A stretch of 64,000 nucleotides of DNA from Cornus controversa (GCA_026545225.1 CM048846.1:17348501-17412500); one strand, 5' to 3'; shown: positions 35,935 to 48,693, counted from the stretch's first letter. Numbers and translations are program-made. The notes: generated from the sequence alone by a model not told the origin.

Positions 35935-36990
35935 AAAGCTAATTTAAAATTTAGAAGGGGGTGAATAGGTTCTCTTGCTTGTTTGCTTAATTTTCTAAGT
36001 TAATCCAATTTTAAGTCCAATTAAAAATTAACTAAACACATAAAGCAAGTAATAAAACAAAATGTGAGAAAGATAAAGATGGCACCAGATATACGTGAAA
36101 AACCAAGATCGGAAAAAAAATCACAGGGGAGGCAAAGCCTCAGGAAACCAATCCACTATGATGAAACAAAGTACATCAGACTCTGTCTCAGACTCACACC
36201 TCTCTTCACTCTGTCAAGAATTTGATGCGGAACACCTCAGACTTACAATTGTGACTTCAAGTCCAATAGCTACAGACTTCCGGCTAATGCCACGATCCTC
36301 GTAGAAAGGTAGCTGGAAAAAAAATACTCACCAAATATCTCGTTCCCTTCGTAGTGCGATATGATTTACCTTTCTTCACAAGCAAGTAATAGAAGAACCG
36401 CAACCACAAATCCAATGTTCTTGTCCGCAAATAAATTTGATGCAGTCTCTGAACAACTAATTAATAGAAGAACACCAGCCTAAATATCACTTGTGAATTA
36501 TAGATTTGTGTTATCAAAATATAGAAAAATATTCTGACCTAAAAATACTTGTATAAGCTTTCTCTTTCTAAAATAATAATGTTCTCAAGGCATACATATA
36601 GAGACAAACTAGATAAGTAGATATATGTATATGAGTCCTAATCAGGCTTGGAAAATAAGTCAAAAATCAATATAGGACTTTATTTGAAGTTTCAAACCCA
36701 AAAGGAATAAGAATTTTCTTCAAAAACAATTTCCTATTTGGAACAAGATAAGTAGGACCGGTTCTCAAAAAGCAGGAGTGGTGGAACTTTGAAGAAAACC
36801 TGTAGAAACTAAACTGCTGAGAAAAGTTGGACCGGTCCTGAAAATTGAGGACTGGTCATATTTTGAAAAACCGTGCAACGTGTCCTCACCATACTTACCT
36901 GAACTATATGATGTCCACACATATATTAATTTTTTTTTGTTGATTTTAAGGATTTTTTCAATCTTTGACCCATCCGAAGTCAACAAAAAT
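35935..36990. repeat. Dispersed LTR-like repeat family, copy 1
   Basis: Shares an ordered set of words with 55440-56760: GGGGGTGAATAGG, GGCAAAGCCTCAGG / GGCAAAAAACTCCAG, CAGACTCACACC, TTGATGCGGAACACCT / TTCAATGCGGAACACCT, GTAGCTG, TTCGTAGTG, then GGACCGGTCC words and GTGTCCTCACC. Frames inside it look spurious. The family is probably derived from an LTR retrotransposon. Confidence 0.7.
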
Positions 36991-38595
36991 TCTGATAATT
37001 AAGGACAATGATTCTCAACTTTCCGAGGTATGCAACTAAGGTATTATTTGTTGCACTTTATGATTTTGTGGCAACATTTTTATCTCTTACATCTCAGTTT
37101 TCTTCTACTGAAATTGCGGGCATTTGCACCATACAAATTAGAACTCGTGACCAGTAGTTATAACATCTAAGCTTGGCTGCCAAAGCTGTAAAATTGGGAT
37201 GATATTTACTAATATATATAAAGAATGGCACACAGGACATGCCATAAAAATAGAGAATCTTGGGTAATATGGGTCCCAAAGTTTTATAAACTACCTCTTT
37301 GTATTTAAAGATTGAAACCTCTGAACCGTGGCTGTTAGATATACTAATATATTTTAACAGTGGCATTATTAGTAGGTCTCCATTATTAGGGGTTCATGAT
37401 TTCACCAGTAGTGTCAGAATTTGATGAGCCATGTCATGGACTTGCAGTATTAATAAGCATTTGCATTTCTCTAAAAGTTGTTGATATCTTTGTCCACTAT
37501 TTTGATTGTTTTATGCTTGATTTGATAAATCAGTACCTATTCTATCTTGAAAGAGTAATGCTTCTTTTATTGCTGACTGCAAAAGCATTGCAAATCAACA
37601 ACTTCAATATCCATGTTGAGCAGGTTTTATGGTGATTATGTTTATAATATGAGTTGATTTGCTCAATTCATTTTGGATTTTCTCCGCATCAATCTTGATG
37701 CTAGATTCTCAGATCTCAATTGTGTAACCATATATGTAACCATTTATCATTTATGTTTATATTTGATGCAGAAGTAATTAGAACTGTAAGATTATAATGG
37801 TTGTTGGGTACAGGAGAAACATCAACTTCTAAATACAGGTTTACTATGTTTGCTTGAACCATTTAGTTGCGAGTCCTAGTAACTCTTTAAGGAAAAAAAT
37901 ATATAGAAGTTTAGTCTTTCTTCTTTTAGTTCTTTTTTTTTTTTTTTTTTTCTTTTAGATAAATTTTGCAAATTGAAATCAAACGTGACATGTTCTTCAT
38001 TAATTTATACTTTTTAATTTAGTCTAACATCTATCTCATCATTTTCTTTTCAGCTCTACAACTCTTTGAGAGGCTTTGAAGAGGCTTGAGAGAGTGACTT
38101 TTATGTTCAACTATTTATCTCTTTTAATTAAGACTTTTCTACCTTTATTTCCTAAGAGTTTCGTACCTTGATTTGTTGAAATTCTTAAGTAATTTGGCTT
38201 GTTGGATTAATGTAATTTGGTTTGCTTAGTTTGGTAGGTGGGTAATTTGGTTTGTTGGAAGAATGTAATTTGGATAGTTTATTTGGTATGGTATGTTGGA
38301 AACTTTCAAACTTATTAACGTAAATTAATATTATTTGGTTAATCAAGTTTGAAAGAATGTTTTAGGAATGAAGGAACAAACTTCTTTCGTTTAGTAGAGT
38401 GGAGACAAGGGGGGAAGAAAAAAGAGGATTGCTGATCTATCCTTCTTGGTTCACAAATTCTCATCCCTCCGAACATGTATGAATATGAAATTAGGTTTAC
38501 TGTATTCATTATTTTTGAAGGTTTTTGTTCAAATTAATAGATAGATCTTGCTTCCCCGAACAATCCTTCAAAGTTTGATTGCTAACCGTAGGGTA
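36991..38595. other. Unassigned DNA
   Basis: No gene recognised. At 38056-38090 a polypyrimidine tract plus CAG is followed by a frame LYNSLRGFEEA and a stop, which could be a terminal exon scrap. Several AATTTGG-containing words recur at 38190-38290. Confidence 0.3.
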
Positions 38596-41152
38596 CATTG
38601 ACGAGAAATTGAGTTTGAAATTTTAGATTTTTGAAACTTGAAATTTGGCATTTTTTATTTAGGATGTGAGAGAGGGTGATTTTGGAACCAATGCGTCACT
38701 TAGATCGAGACTAGTTCAATGATATATTTATACGCGCGATTCGGTGCCTGGAAGTGGCCAGAAAATGGGCAGAAAGTTTCGACTCCATTGTTGAATGTGA
38801 GTTACAGGAAGAATGAAGGAAGAAGAACAGGAAAAAAAAAAAGGAAAAAGAGGGCCACACGCCCCACCGGTGCATGAGGGCACGTGCGCCGTTAGCCGAG
38901 GGTCAAGAAAGGTCTATTGGGTCCCACTCGTCGAGCCCACCAACTGAGCCCACCTTGGGCCCAGTCCGAAATATTTTTAATATTTTTTATTTGTTTTTCA
39001 AATTGATTTTAAATTGGGAAAATAATTTTTTTAATTACTTTTAAATTCCATAAAATTTCCGAAAAAATTATGTAATCTTTTAGGGGCAAAATACTCTTGG
39101 GTTTTAAATTTCAAGTGGAAATGAGTTTCTCTTGTGGTTAAATTAGTATAAAAATATGCCTCAAAATTTGATTCACACTTTCTTTTATTTTGGAAATATT
39201 TTTAAATTTTCAAAAAAATTTCAAAAATTTAAAATAATATTTTGGGGATAAAATGCACTTGGGTTTTCAATATCAAGTCAAAATGGGGTTTCCTTGTGGT
39301 TTAAGTAGTATATAAAGTGTGCCTAAAAGTAGGATTTTTATTTTCTTTCATTTTGAAAAATTTTAAAATTTTTGAAAATTCCAGAAAATTTCAGAATAAA
39401 TAACTAGGGTTCTTAGGAATATAATAGGCTTGGAAACCTAGGATTAGAGTTAGGTTTAGATATTTGATGTTTAAATTGAGGTGTTGGCTTTATTATGGTG
39501 TTTTCTTTTAATTAATTGTTTAATTTCCTTTAATTGTTTCTTTGCTTGAATAAATGTTCTTGATTAATTGTATGGTGTTTAAAACAATTTATGGGAGTAT
39601 GATAAACTCATTTGCATTCATGGTATGTTGTGTTATTTTTATTTGTTTAAATTAATAAATTGGACGATAAGATTTACATGATATTAATTAGCATGCTTTT
39701 AAGTATGTTAGATTTTTATTTAAATGTTAATTATCTAAGTCGTGTGGATCGCCTAATACCTAATAAGGTATCTATACATTATATTTGACTTGTTGGGATT
39801 GCCAAGGTGTGTCGGGATCACCTTATACTTAATAAAGTATCTATACATTATATTTGGCATGTTGGAATTGCCAAGGCATGTTGGGATCGCCTAATACCTA
39901 ATAAGGTATCTATACATCATATTTGGCATGTTGGGATTATCAAGGTGTGTCGGGATCGCCTAATACCTAATAAGGTATCTATACATTACATTTGACATGT
40001 CACGATTGCCAAGCATGTCGAGATCGCCTAATACCTAATAAGGTATCTATACATTATATTTGGCACGTCAGGATTGCCAAGCATGTCGGGATCGCCTAAT
40101 GCCTAATAAGGTATCTATAGATTATATTTGGCACGTCAGGATTGACAAGCATGTCGGGATCGCCTAATACCTAATATGGTATGTTTATATTTTATTTGGG
40201 GTATGTCAGGATTGCCTAATATCTAATAAGAAAGTTTCTCGTTATATATTAGAGCATGTTAGGATTGTTTCTTGTGTAAACTTCAAACTAGTCCGCACTT
40301 GCATTGAGATAACTAATGGCTTAGTGTAGTGTGTTAGGCTGCTCTATTTTTGGGATCTCAGGGTTAAGTGAGGATATATCTATGAGCTAGTGAGTTATAT
40401 TTAATTGTATATAAACATAAATTTGGTGTTCTGCGAAAGGATTATTGGTGGGGGTAGGATAGGTTTGTCTAATACCTTGTAAGGCATTTATAAAATATGG
40501 AGGTAGGAATGGTGGGATTGCCTAGAATCTAATTAGAAAACTTAGCATGTTCAGGCATGTTAGGATTGTCTGTGGATTGAACTTAGAAATTTGCTCTACC
40601 TTTATTGTGATAATGGAGGGGTTGAATCAGAACATAGTTCTAATTATTTCTAAGATAATAGATTAAATGACTAAACGGTATAACTATATCTATATGTCTT
40701 TACTATACTCGTATAGAGGGTATGTTTACCGGTTCTTTGATTGGGTTGTAATAAAGAGAACTTGCTCGTGGGTTTAACTCACTCTATTGATATTTCAAGT
40801 TTCAAGCAGTTTCCACCTCGAGGTTAGAGCATGAAGTTCGTAGAGCGTGACAGTCATCTATTCCTTACTAGACTTCAGTGTAAGGACTTAGATATTTTCA
40901 TAAAGTATTTACTTTTACGATTTTTGATTAAGGGGTCCCTATGTTATGGGATTTCCAAGTTGTATCGTTCAGACTAGTACTATGTTATTTAATATTATTA
41001 TTTATTTCAGTTAGACTTTCCTTTCAGCATTTATAATTCTTTTTCTTTTGTCATTGTATTCTATGCTTGTTTCCTATCAGTTGTAGATATCCCTTATATT
41101 TTATGTGTGAGACTGGCCACTTCATGGGTGAAGTTTTATAGGGGGTATTTCA
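38596..41152 (+). mobile_element. Gypsy-type LTR (copy A of the minisatellite-bearing LTR)
   Basis: Longer counterpart of 21005-22831. The left part has CACGCCCCACCGG and GGGCACGTGCGCC words typical of Gypsy LTRs, then ATCTTTTAGGGGC, the minisatellite and the conserved tail, ending GGGGGTATTTCA at 41152. No internal gene is attached: a solo or truncated LTR. The left end is approximate. Confidence 0.68.
39735..40260. repeat. LTR-internal minisatellite, about 9 units
   Basis: Units of 55-60 bases made of GGCATGTTGGGATTGCC, GGGATCGCCTAATACC and TAATAAGGTATCTATACATT. A long plus-strand frame at 39807-39995 is an artefact of the repeat. Confidence 0.9.
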
Positions 41153-41223
41153 GTAGGAAAGTGATTCCCCATGCTAAGCCCTATAAACGTATCACAAAAC
41201 AATTCCACACCAATTATCGACCC
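41153..41223 (+). pseudogene. Trihelix (GT-2-like) gene relic, linker piece left of the LTR element
   Basis: The 71 bases between the upstream LTR end and the gag-only element read SPINVSQNNSTPIID in one frame. The same low-complexity Ser/Thr/Asn/Pro composition continues at 47205 after the insertion. On its own it is not diagnostic; the assignment depends on the clear trihelix sequence at 47340-47650. Confidence 0.45.
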
Positions 41224-41447
41224 TGTAGACATTAAAAAATTACATGATGGACCCAAAATATAATTTTGGCTTATCTTCAATTTAGCCCACTTTTGAATGT
41301 GGTCCAATGAGTCAAATAATTTAAAATTCAAATCCACCACAAATAAATGAGTCATGTGTTGATCCAAATTGTCTAAGAAGTTCAAGCTTACTAGAAAATG
41401 GGTCAAAGGATAATTGATATATATATATAAATATTTTTCATCAAAGA

Positions 41448-41489
<42 letters not shown>

Positions 41490-41931
41490 TTGGATAATTA
41501 TTATAAAAGAGAATTATCATTAAAGATAATTATCAAGGGTACAAGAAATTACTAGTTTGCCCTTCCAAAAAGTCTATAAATAGAGGTAGATTGTGAAGAG
41601 AAGAGGAAAACCAGAAGGCTCTCGGAGAAAGTTAAAACTCTATAGGATTCTTCACTCAAAATTCAAAACTCCAAATCATCTAAACCCTAAAAGAGAAGAA
41701 CAACAAGTACATCATCCACATGCAATTCTTCACCAAAGTTTAAATCCAATTTAAGATCAAGCTCCAACAACCCTTGAATCTGAATCACCAAAAATATCGA
41801 ATAAGAGGAATTTATCTTTCTTTTGTAGAGATCTACATAGATTTGTAACTCGTATTTCTTGAAATTAATATATTTGATATATTTGTCCACGTGTTTTCAT
41901 CTTATTCTCATACTCAAAATTTGTGTGTACA
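41224..41931 (+). repeat. 5' LTR of the gag-only element
   Basis: 708 bases, TG...CA ends. Promoter-like CTATAAATAGAGG at about 41574. (TA)n run at 41453-41486. Confidence 0.9.
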
Positions 41932-44390
41932 AATTTCTGGCACGCTCGGTGGGACAATCTCTGCTTCTTCTCTCTATCTACATCATATATCCAAAATTTC
42001 GTTAATCAAAATCTATGGCTCCTCCCAAGGTTCATATAACAAACAAAAAAATCTCAAAAAACACCGCTGTTACATTGGCCAACATTAAAGCTGCCACAAT
42101 CAGTGACAAGAACACTAGGTACACGTCAAGTGCCAGCAGCACCTCAGCAGGTCCTATAACACGTAGCAAGATCAAAGCAATTGTCTCGCTTAAGAATCAA
42201 CAAGATTTGGTGAAAACCAATCTTGTTAAACCAATGGATGTGAAAACTCAACATGTTAACACCACTAATCTTCAAGGGCCAAAAAACTCTAACATTGTTT
42301 CAAAAAAGTCAGCGTCACCACATTCACCCCACTCTGCCTCTGACGCCAACTCTAGCATTGGTTCTCTCTCGAAGAATGTTAGCCCTCATAGACTTTTTTA
42401 TTCAAATGTTGTCGCAGCTATGATGACTGGAACAACCTTGGTAGAAGACCAATTGGTAATGATGGCGCGTGCAATCAAAAACCTCACAAAAACTGTTAAA
42501 AGGAAGGACTTGCAGATCATCGCGCTAATGAGTAAGTTTGAAATCCAAAATTCTGACGAGTCAGCACGACTGTTTGTGAATACTTCAAATTCAGCCCTGT
42601 AAGGTGCCCAATCAAAAGATCGTCGTAACACGTCTGCGTCAGGACATGTGGTTAACGAAACTACCTGCGCTTCGCTATTTGTCCAACAATTGCATGATTT
42701 AATAACAAACACAATCTGAGCATAGTATGACGGCGCCCCTCAAATCAATCTCATGTACTCAAAACCCTACCCAAAAAGAATTGACAGTTTAAAAGCGCCA
42801 GTGGGGTATCACCGGCAAAGTTCCAATAATTTGATGAAAGAGCAATCCCAAACAACATGTTGCACACTTTATGGAGACCCCGAATAAGTTGGCACCGAAG
42901 GGGACTTCTTAGTCAAGCAATTTGTTCGTTCTTTCAAAGGAAATGCATTTGATTGGTACACAGACCTTAAAGTTGGGAGTATTAACTGTTAGGAGTAGAT
43001 GGAACAAAAGTTTCTCAACCACTTCTGCAGTAGTCATATAATAGTAAGCATGCTAGAACTCACTAACACTAAACAAATAAAGGACAACCTTGTAGTCGAC
43101 TATATCAACCGCTGACGAGCTCTAAGTCTTGATTGCAAATATTGTCTTTTCGAAGTCTCAGCAGTTGAAATGTGTATGCAAAGTATGCACTAGGAGCTTC
43201 TCTACATTCTACAAAGAATCATGCCTCGTAAATTTGAAGAACTGGTTACTCGTGCCCATGATATAGAGCTTAACATAACAAGTTGTGGTGTAAAGACTCT
43301 TGTCTTTCTCAATATGTCTCACAACTGTCTTAAAGATGAAGGGGTTGAGTCTGAAGGGTAAGACAAAATACTTCTTAACTCGGATGATGAAATAGATACA
43401 TCTTATGCTACAAGCATCGTCTCTAAAGACTTATATCAATAAACACATCATGTTACTTCAGTGACTTCATCCAAAGGTTCTCAGTTACATAAGACATCGA
43501 GTCAAGAAAACCTTAGTTGAAGACTGGACAAACAAGGGGCAAACCCTCCATACAAAGCTCATTCCCAGCTATCTCATCTGAATTACCCTTGACAAGGGGA
43601 CAAGATTCATGTCTGTCCTTTAAAAAGGCCTACACATTTTCTTAAACCTCTAAATAAGAAAGAAATCTCAAGAAAGGAACAAAAAAAATAAAAGCATAAC
43701 CAAAGTGACAAATCAAAAGATTTGCATCAAAGAAACATTATAAAGGTAATTCTTCAAGTTCTCCTCAAACAACTTCAAGTAGAAAGGATCAAAAAATTGT
43801 GCTCACATGGAGGCCAACAAAGAAAGTTCAAAATGGGAATAATCTTACAAGGATCTCACTAGAAAGGATCAAAAAATTGTGCTCACATGGAGGCCAACAA
43901 AGAAAGTTCAAAATGGGAATAATCTTACAAGGATCTCACTAGAATCATTACCCAAAAATACACAAGTGATGTATCAAGAGTCACTTTATCGAACTGTCTC
44001 TAACAGTAGCAAAACAAAGGTCTCAAATAAGAAAATGAAGAACAAAGTCATCTTCAATTCCAAATACAACGAGAAGCTATAAAAATCAAAAGACTGAAGA
44101 AAGAAAAAGTGTGGGAACCAAAGCCCAAATGTGTTGTCTAGATCGAATCTCACGGTGAAATGAAAGCATACTGTGTGAGGTTTAATCCTTCTGTATGGAC
44201 TATGATGAATGAAATACCTCTTCTTTATGGGTGGGGAGACGAGTTCGCATGAGATGTTTCTTCTCAAATACAAGAAGAGTACAATAAAGAAACAAAGAAA
44301 AAAGAAAATTTTCAAATTGACGCCGAGCTTGTTCACACCTTTCAACATAAGCTTAGACTATCTTCTGAATCTTGCAAAGTTGAAGAATAA
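41932..44390 (+). pseudogene. Gypsy-type gag region, broken
   Basis: An N-terminal Ser/Thr/Lys-rich part (about 42015-42600) precedes a recognisable retrotransposon-gag domain (about 42720-43290), then a Lys-rich region of lower complexity. A perfect tandem duplication of 80 bases (43781-43860 and 43861-43940) lies in the downstream part. Several breaks; no intact gag. Confidence 0.75.
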
Positions 44391-44394
44391 TTAA

Positions 44395-44900
44395 AGCTAA
44401 GGTGCCCCCGATACGAGCCTAAACTGTCAATGACACTCTATGACATGAGTATAAACTGTCTACCAAAAAAAAACATTCATTGGCACAAGTATAAACTCTC
44501 TTAATGAAAAATACAAGAACTCCTTGACATGAGTTTAAATTGTCTTGAAAAAAAAAATCAAACACTTATTGACACGAGTATGAACTGTCTTCATGAAAAA
44601 AAATCAAATACTCTTTGACATGAGTATAAACTGTTTGTATGAAGGAAGAAAACAAGCACTTATTGATATAAGTATACACTATCTTCACAAAAAAAAAAAT
44701 TCTTTTGGCATGCCACCAAGATATTGACGATGTCTGCTGCACCGTTGTGACTTGGCCTGTCGCCTAGATGTTGACAATGTCTGTCGTACTGTAGTAATAA
44801 CTTAGCTCACCACTAGAATATGTTTGTCGCACTGTGGTAACTTGACTTGCCGCCAAAATGTTGAAAGCACCCGTCGTGCCGTGCTAATTTGGCCCGTGGA
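44395..44900. repeat. Two tandem-repeat zones in the gag-only element
   Basis: At 44400-44690, about five units of 50-70 bases contain TGACATGAGTATAAACTGTCT. At 44700-44900, three to four units contain TTGGCCTGTCGCC(T)AGATGTTG. Confidence 0.85.
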
Positions 44901-45084
44901 GCAAAACAACTAACCAGTGAGGTTCTTATATCTGGAGTAGTTCCTTTCTCTATGACATCGTTCGATCGTTTTATAATGGTTACGGTGTTTGCCTTGAAGC
45001 TATTGAAAAAAATCGAGATTGGAAGAAGTTAAAAGTTGTTTACCTGAAAAAAAAATGTAACAGAAATTCAACCAAAAAAAAGTG

Positions 45085-45700
45085 TTTGAAGGGACGATAA
45101 ATTGTTCCAAAAGAACTAAGTAACCCCGAAGGGCACTAAGGGGCCCCAAAAGGACGATAAAGTGTTCTAAAGGAACTATGTGACCCTAAAGGGATGATAA
45201 AGTGTTCCAAAGGAACTAAGTGACCCCGAAGGGCACTAAGGGATCCTGAATGGACGATAAAGTGTTCTAACGGAACTAAGTGACCCCGAAGGGACAATAA
45301 AGTGTTCCAAAGGAACTAAGGGATCCCGGAGGGACGGTAAAGTGTTCCAAAGAACTAAAGGACCCCAAAGGGATGATAAATTATTCAAAAGGAACTAAGT
45401 GACCCCCGAAGGGCACTAAAGGACCTTGAATGGATGAAAAAGTGTTCCAAAGGAACTAAGTGGCCCAGAGGGGCACTAAGGGACTCCGAAGGGACAATAA
45501 AGCGTTCCAAAGGAACTAAGTGGCCCCAAAGGGCACTAAGAGACCCCGAAGGGAAGATAAAGTGTTCCAACGAACCTAAGAGACCCCGAAAGGCACTAAG
45601 GGATACTGAAGGGATGATAAAGTGTTCCAAATGAACTAAGTGACCCCAAAGGAATGATAAAGTGTTCCAACGGAATTAAGGAACCCTGAAGGACTAATGA
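45085..45700. repeat. Minisatellite in the gag-only element, about 40-60-base units
   Basis: Roughly a dozen degenerate copies of GACCCCGAAGGG, ACGATAAAGTGTTCC and AAAGGAACTAAG. Frames across it on both strands are repeat artefacts. Confidence 0.92.
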
Positions 45701-46516
45701 ATAGTGTTCTAAAATCCATATTCTGAAAGAAGTGATTTGACCTGCTAGAATTGACAAAAAAATTAAAACTTGCAAGAAAAGAGTTGAGTAACTCATTCAA
45801 AGTTGTCTTTCTTTATGAGTTCAATAGATCTGTACACAGTTCCAGAGGCAACACAAAACTCGAGTAAAACCTACAAGTAGAAGCTGATCTGGGGTAAAAC
45901 ATAATTGGTTAATAGCGATCATAGAAAACAAAGTTGCTGCTAAAAAAATGAGAGAGAAATATTGCTCACTGCCCAATTATCATTGAAAAAAAAGTATTCT
46001 TTTCGAAGTTTAGCTGCCTGTTAGACTATGTTTCAAGGTTTGTAATACATAGAGTAGTATAAGAGAGATGGAGTGGTGTTGTATCAACTCTTCACGAGGT
46101 CTCAAGTTCCAAACTGCAAACAACATTAAAATTTTTTTTTCTTGAGAAAAAGAAGGAAAGAAAAAAAGGTAGCTTACAGTTGCTAGGGTCTCTGATGTGA
46201 AGTGTCTGAAGAGTAGGTTATATATATATAAATCTTATTCTATTTGTAATAGGATCCTCAAGTCTTTATTTCTGTTTAAACAAGAAAAATCATATTTGCT
46301 ATAGGATCCTCAAGTCTTGAATTCCATTTGGACAAGGAAGGAAAAAAAGTCCTATTTGCAATAAGGTTTTCAAGACTCTAATTCAACTTGACAAAGAAGA
46401 CATCCGCTTTGCAATTGGATTTTCGCAAGAAAAAAAAATTTATAAAAATTAAATACTTCAAGTCCCTCCTTAGATAATTACAAGCTCGATATAGCGCGAA
46501 ACTTGAAGTGGCAGTT

Positions 46517-47199
46517 TGTAGACATTAAAAAATTACATAATGAACCCAAATTATAATTTGGATTTATCTTTAGTTTAACCCACTTTTGGATGTGGCCTAA
46601 TGAGTCAGATAATTCAAAATCTAGACCCACCACAAATAAATGGGTCATGGGCTGATCCAAATTGTCTAACAAGTCCAAGCTCACAAGAAAACGGGTCAAA
46701 AGACAGTTTATATATATCTACAAATATTTATTATCAAAGATAATTATATATATATATATATATTAATTGGATAATTATCACAAAAGATAATTATCATCAA
46801 AGATAATTATTAAGGATACAAGAAGTTACTAGTTTGCCCCTCCAAGAAGTTTATAAATAAATATAGAGGGTAAAGAGAAGAGGAAAACCAGACGGCTCAG
46901 AAAAAGCTAAAACTCTACAAGATTTTCACTCAAAATTCTAAGCTCCAAAACATCTAAACCCTGATGGAGAAGAACAACATCATTCACGTGTCGTTCTTCA
47001 CCAAAGTTTTAATCAAAGTCAAGATCAACCTCCACCAGCCCTTGAATCCGAATCACTAAGGAGATTGAATTAGTGTAATTTATCTTTCTTTCGTAAATAT
47101 CTACAGAGATTTGTAACACATATTTCTTGAAATTAATATATTTGATATATTTGTCCACATGTTTTGATCTTATTCTCAAACTCAAAATTTGTGTGTACA
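46517..47199 (+). repeat. 3' LTR of the gag-only element
   Basis: 683 bases, same TG...CA ends as the 5' LTR. A weak purine-rich stretch (GAAGTGG) precedes it at 46505-46511. Confidence 0.9.
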
Positions 47200-47204
47200 G
47201 ACCC

Positions 47205-47960
47205 TACTAATGCTTCACCACACTCACTAACTCTACTACTACTAACAACAAACCCTACTACAATACCCGGCCTCTCAACTCACTAGAATTCTGTCTTTTC
47301 TTCCACATAGGTCAACAAACCTCATGTTGAATTCTACCTCTTCTTCGACCTCGTTTGACCCAAAACCTGAGAGGCACCGGAGAAGAAAGCAAAAATGGTA
47401 GAAGAGAGGCAGAAAAAGTTAATGGAAGCATTGGAAAGACACAAACGCGATCCAATGGTGAGAGAAGAGGCTTGGAGGGTGCAAGAAATGGCAAGATTGA
47501 ACAGAGAGCATGAGCTTTTTGTCCAAGAAAGATCCATAACAGCAGCAAAAGATGCGGCAGTTATCACATTCTTGCAGAAGATATCCGAACAACAAAACAC
47601 AAATGTTTCACAAATTCAAGTGCAAATACAAGAAAGTACTACTCCATTGCCACTACCACCGCAACCACAAGCGTTGCCGCAACCACCACCACCGCCACCA
47701 CATCAGCATCAGCCACCACTACAGCTCACTAAAATTTTGGATAACCAAACAATCGATAATGGTCCACATTTTTTGTTTAGAGCTTCAAACTCCACATTTT
47801 TTCTACTGAAATTGGAGGTCCACAAGCACCATCACATTTTTGGTTGCCAAAAATGGATCAAGAAGATTCTAGTGCATCCTCAAGATTAGGTACTGTTACC
47901 AAAAATGGAGATCAAAAAGATTCCGGTGCATCTTCAGGATTAGGTATTGCCCCGCCAACA
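47205..47960 (+). pseudogene. Trihelix transcription factor (GT-2/GTL1-like) relic, central region
   Basis: GT-2-like factors carry two trihelix DNA-binding domains joined by a central helical region. Here the central region is clear at 47395-47610: KLMEALERHKRDPMVREEAW, then VQEMARLNREHELFVQERS and AAKDAAVITFLQKIS, followed by the usual Pro/Gln/His-rich linker. Just upstream, RHRRRKQKW reads in another frame and is followed by a stop. The piece that normally links this basic motif to the helix is missing, a deletion plus frameshift. The second trihelix domain is absent downstream; instead there is a short direct repeat (AAAAATGGA..CAA.AAGATTC). The first trihelix domain is not in the window. 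The LTR element at 41224-47199 sits inside this relic. Confidence 0.85.
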
Positions 47961-48582
47961 ATCGTAGTCCATCACCTCAACTAGTACAACCCTTAGTCAA
48001 ACTATAGTCTCAAGCTTCAACCACTAAATACAAAATTAAGGACAATTCTTATCACAATTCCCATTCATTAGTTTAAGGCCAAAACTAATCAAAGTAGCTT
48101 ATCACCCACGTAATCTTCCTTTACATTTTTAAATTATTAAAGATAAAGGAGCTTTTCTAACAAATACATTATCTACCCATCAAGACTCACCCACTATTGC
48201 TTACGCAATATATATATATATATAGACATGAGAGAGAGAGAGAGAGAGCAGTTGGGCATAGCCTCTTCCATTTTTCATACATAATAGAGCATGTTGATTT
48301 TATACTAACAGTTGTGTCATTTGGGATTATTTCCCTGGGTTTTTGGTATTTGTACAACCATTCTATTGGTGGAGGTTAGTATTAATGATCTTCATTTTTC
48401 TTCTTGGGGATTTTGTCTAGGCGATTGGAAGAGATATTGGATGCTTTTGCTGATAAAGTCTCAAAGCCCCAAGAACGCCAATAATTTGGATCTTCATTGT
48501 CATTTCACCGTTAAAAAGTGCTTTGACATGGTGTACTTTTGGCACAAGGGGGTATGTTTGATATACGACACAAACCACAGGC
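47961..48582. other. Unassigned DNA downstream of the trihelix relic
   Basis: (TA)n and (GA)n microsatellites at 48208-48248. The 48530-48582 part (CAAGGGGGTATGTTTGATAT) together with 48855-48930 looks like a small repeat split by the element at 48583. Confidence 0.4.
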
Positions 48583-48653
48583 AGTGACGAACCAGAAAAT
48601 GATGTGAATGGGGGGCAAAGTTGAGTAGAATTACAATTGTAGAGTTAGTTTAG

Positions 48654-48693
<40 letters not shown>

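Larger units (their letters stand above)
41224..47199 (+). mobile_element. Gag-only LTR retrotransposon, structurally complete fossil
   Basis: 5' LTR 41224-41931 and 3' LTR 46517-47199, both TGTAGACATT...TGTGTGTACA. A 5-bp target duplication GACCC flanks the element (41219-41223 and 47200-47204). A primer-site-like TGGCACGCTCGGTGGGAC starts at 41938. The internal 4.6 kb has a Gypsy-type gag region followed by three different tandem-repeat zones. I recognise no protease, reverse transcriptase or integrase. It fits non-autonomous gag-carrying LTR elements (TR-GAG-like). The two LTRs differ at roughly one base in seven over their first 180 bases by eye, suggesting several million years. Gag carries several breaks. 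Confidence 0.88.

Noticed and set aside
39807-39995. Plus-strand frame with repeated HIWHVGI-like peptides
   Set aside because: It is the translation of the LTR minisatellite; unit length and degeneracy explain the repeats.
21525-40260. CRISPR-like array (regular repeats with spacers)
   Set aside because: Units are contiguous, degenerate and of uneven length with no constant repeat/unique spacer pattern, and lie in plant LTRs.
21005-41152. The two minisatellite LTRs as the 5' and 3' LTR of one element
   Set aside because: The DNA between them holds a host gene and many unrelated elements, and the copies are too diverged and unequally truncated.
45385-45634. Frames on both strands with GTKWPRGALRD- or LGSLEHFI-like repeats
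   Set aside because: Both come from the same minisatellite at 45085-45700; a repeat with no stops gives frames on either strand.
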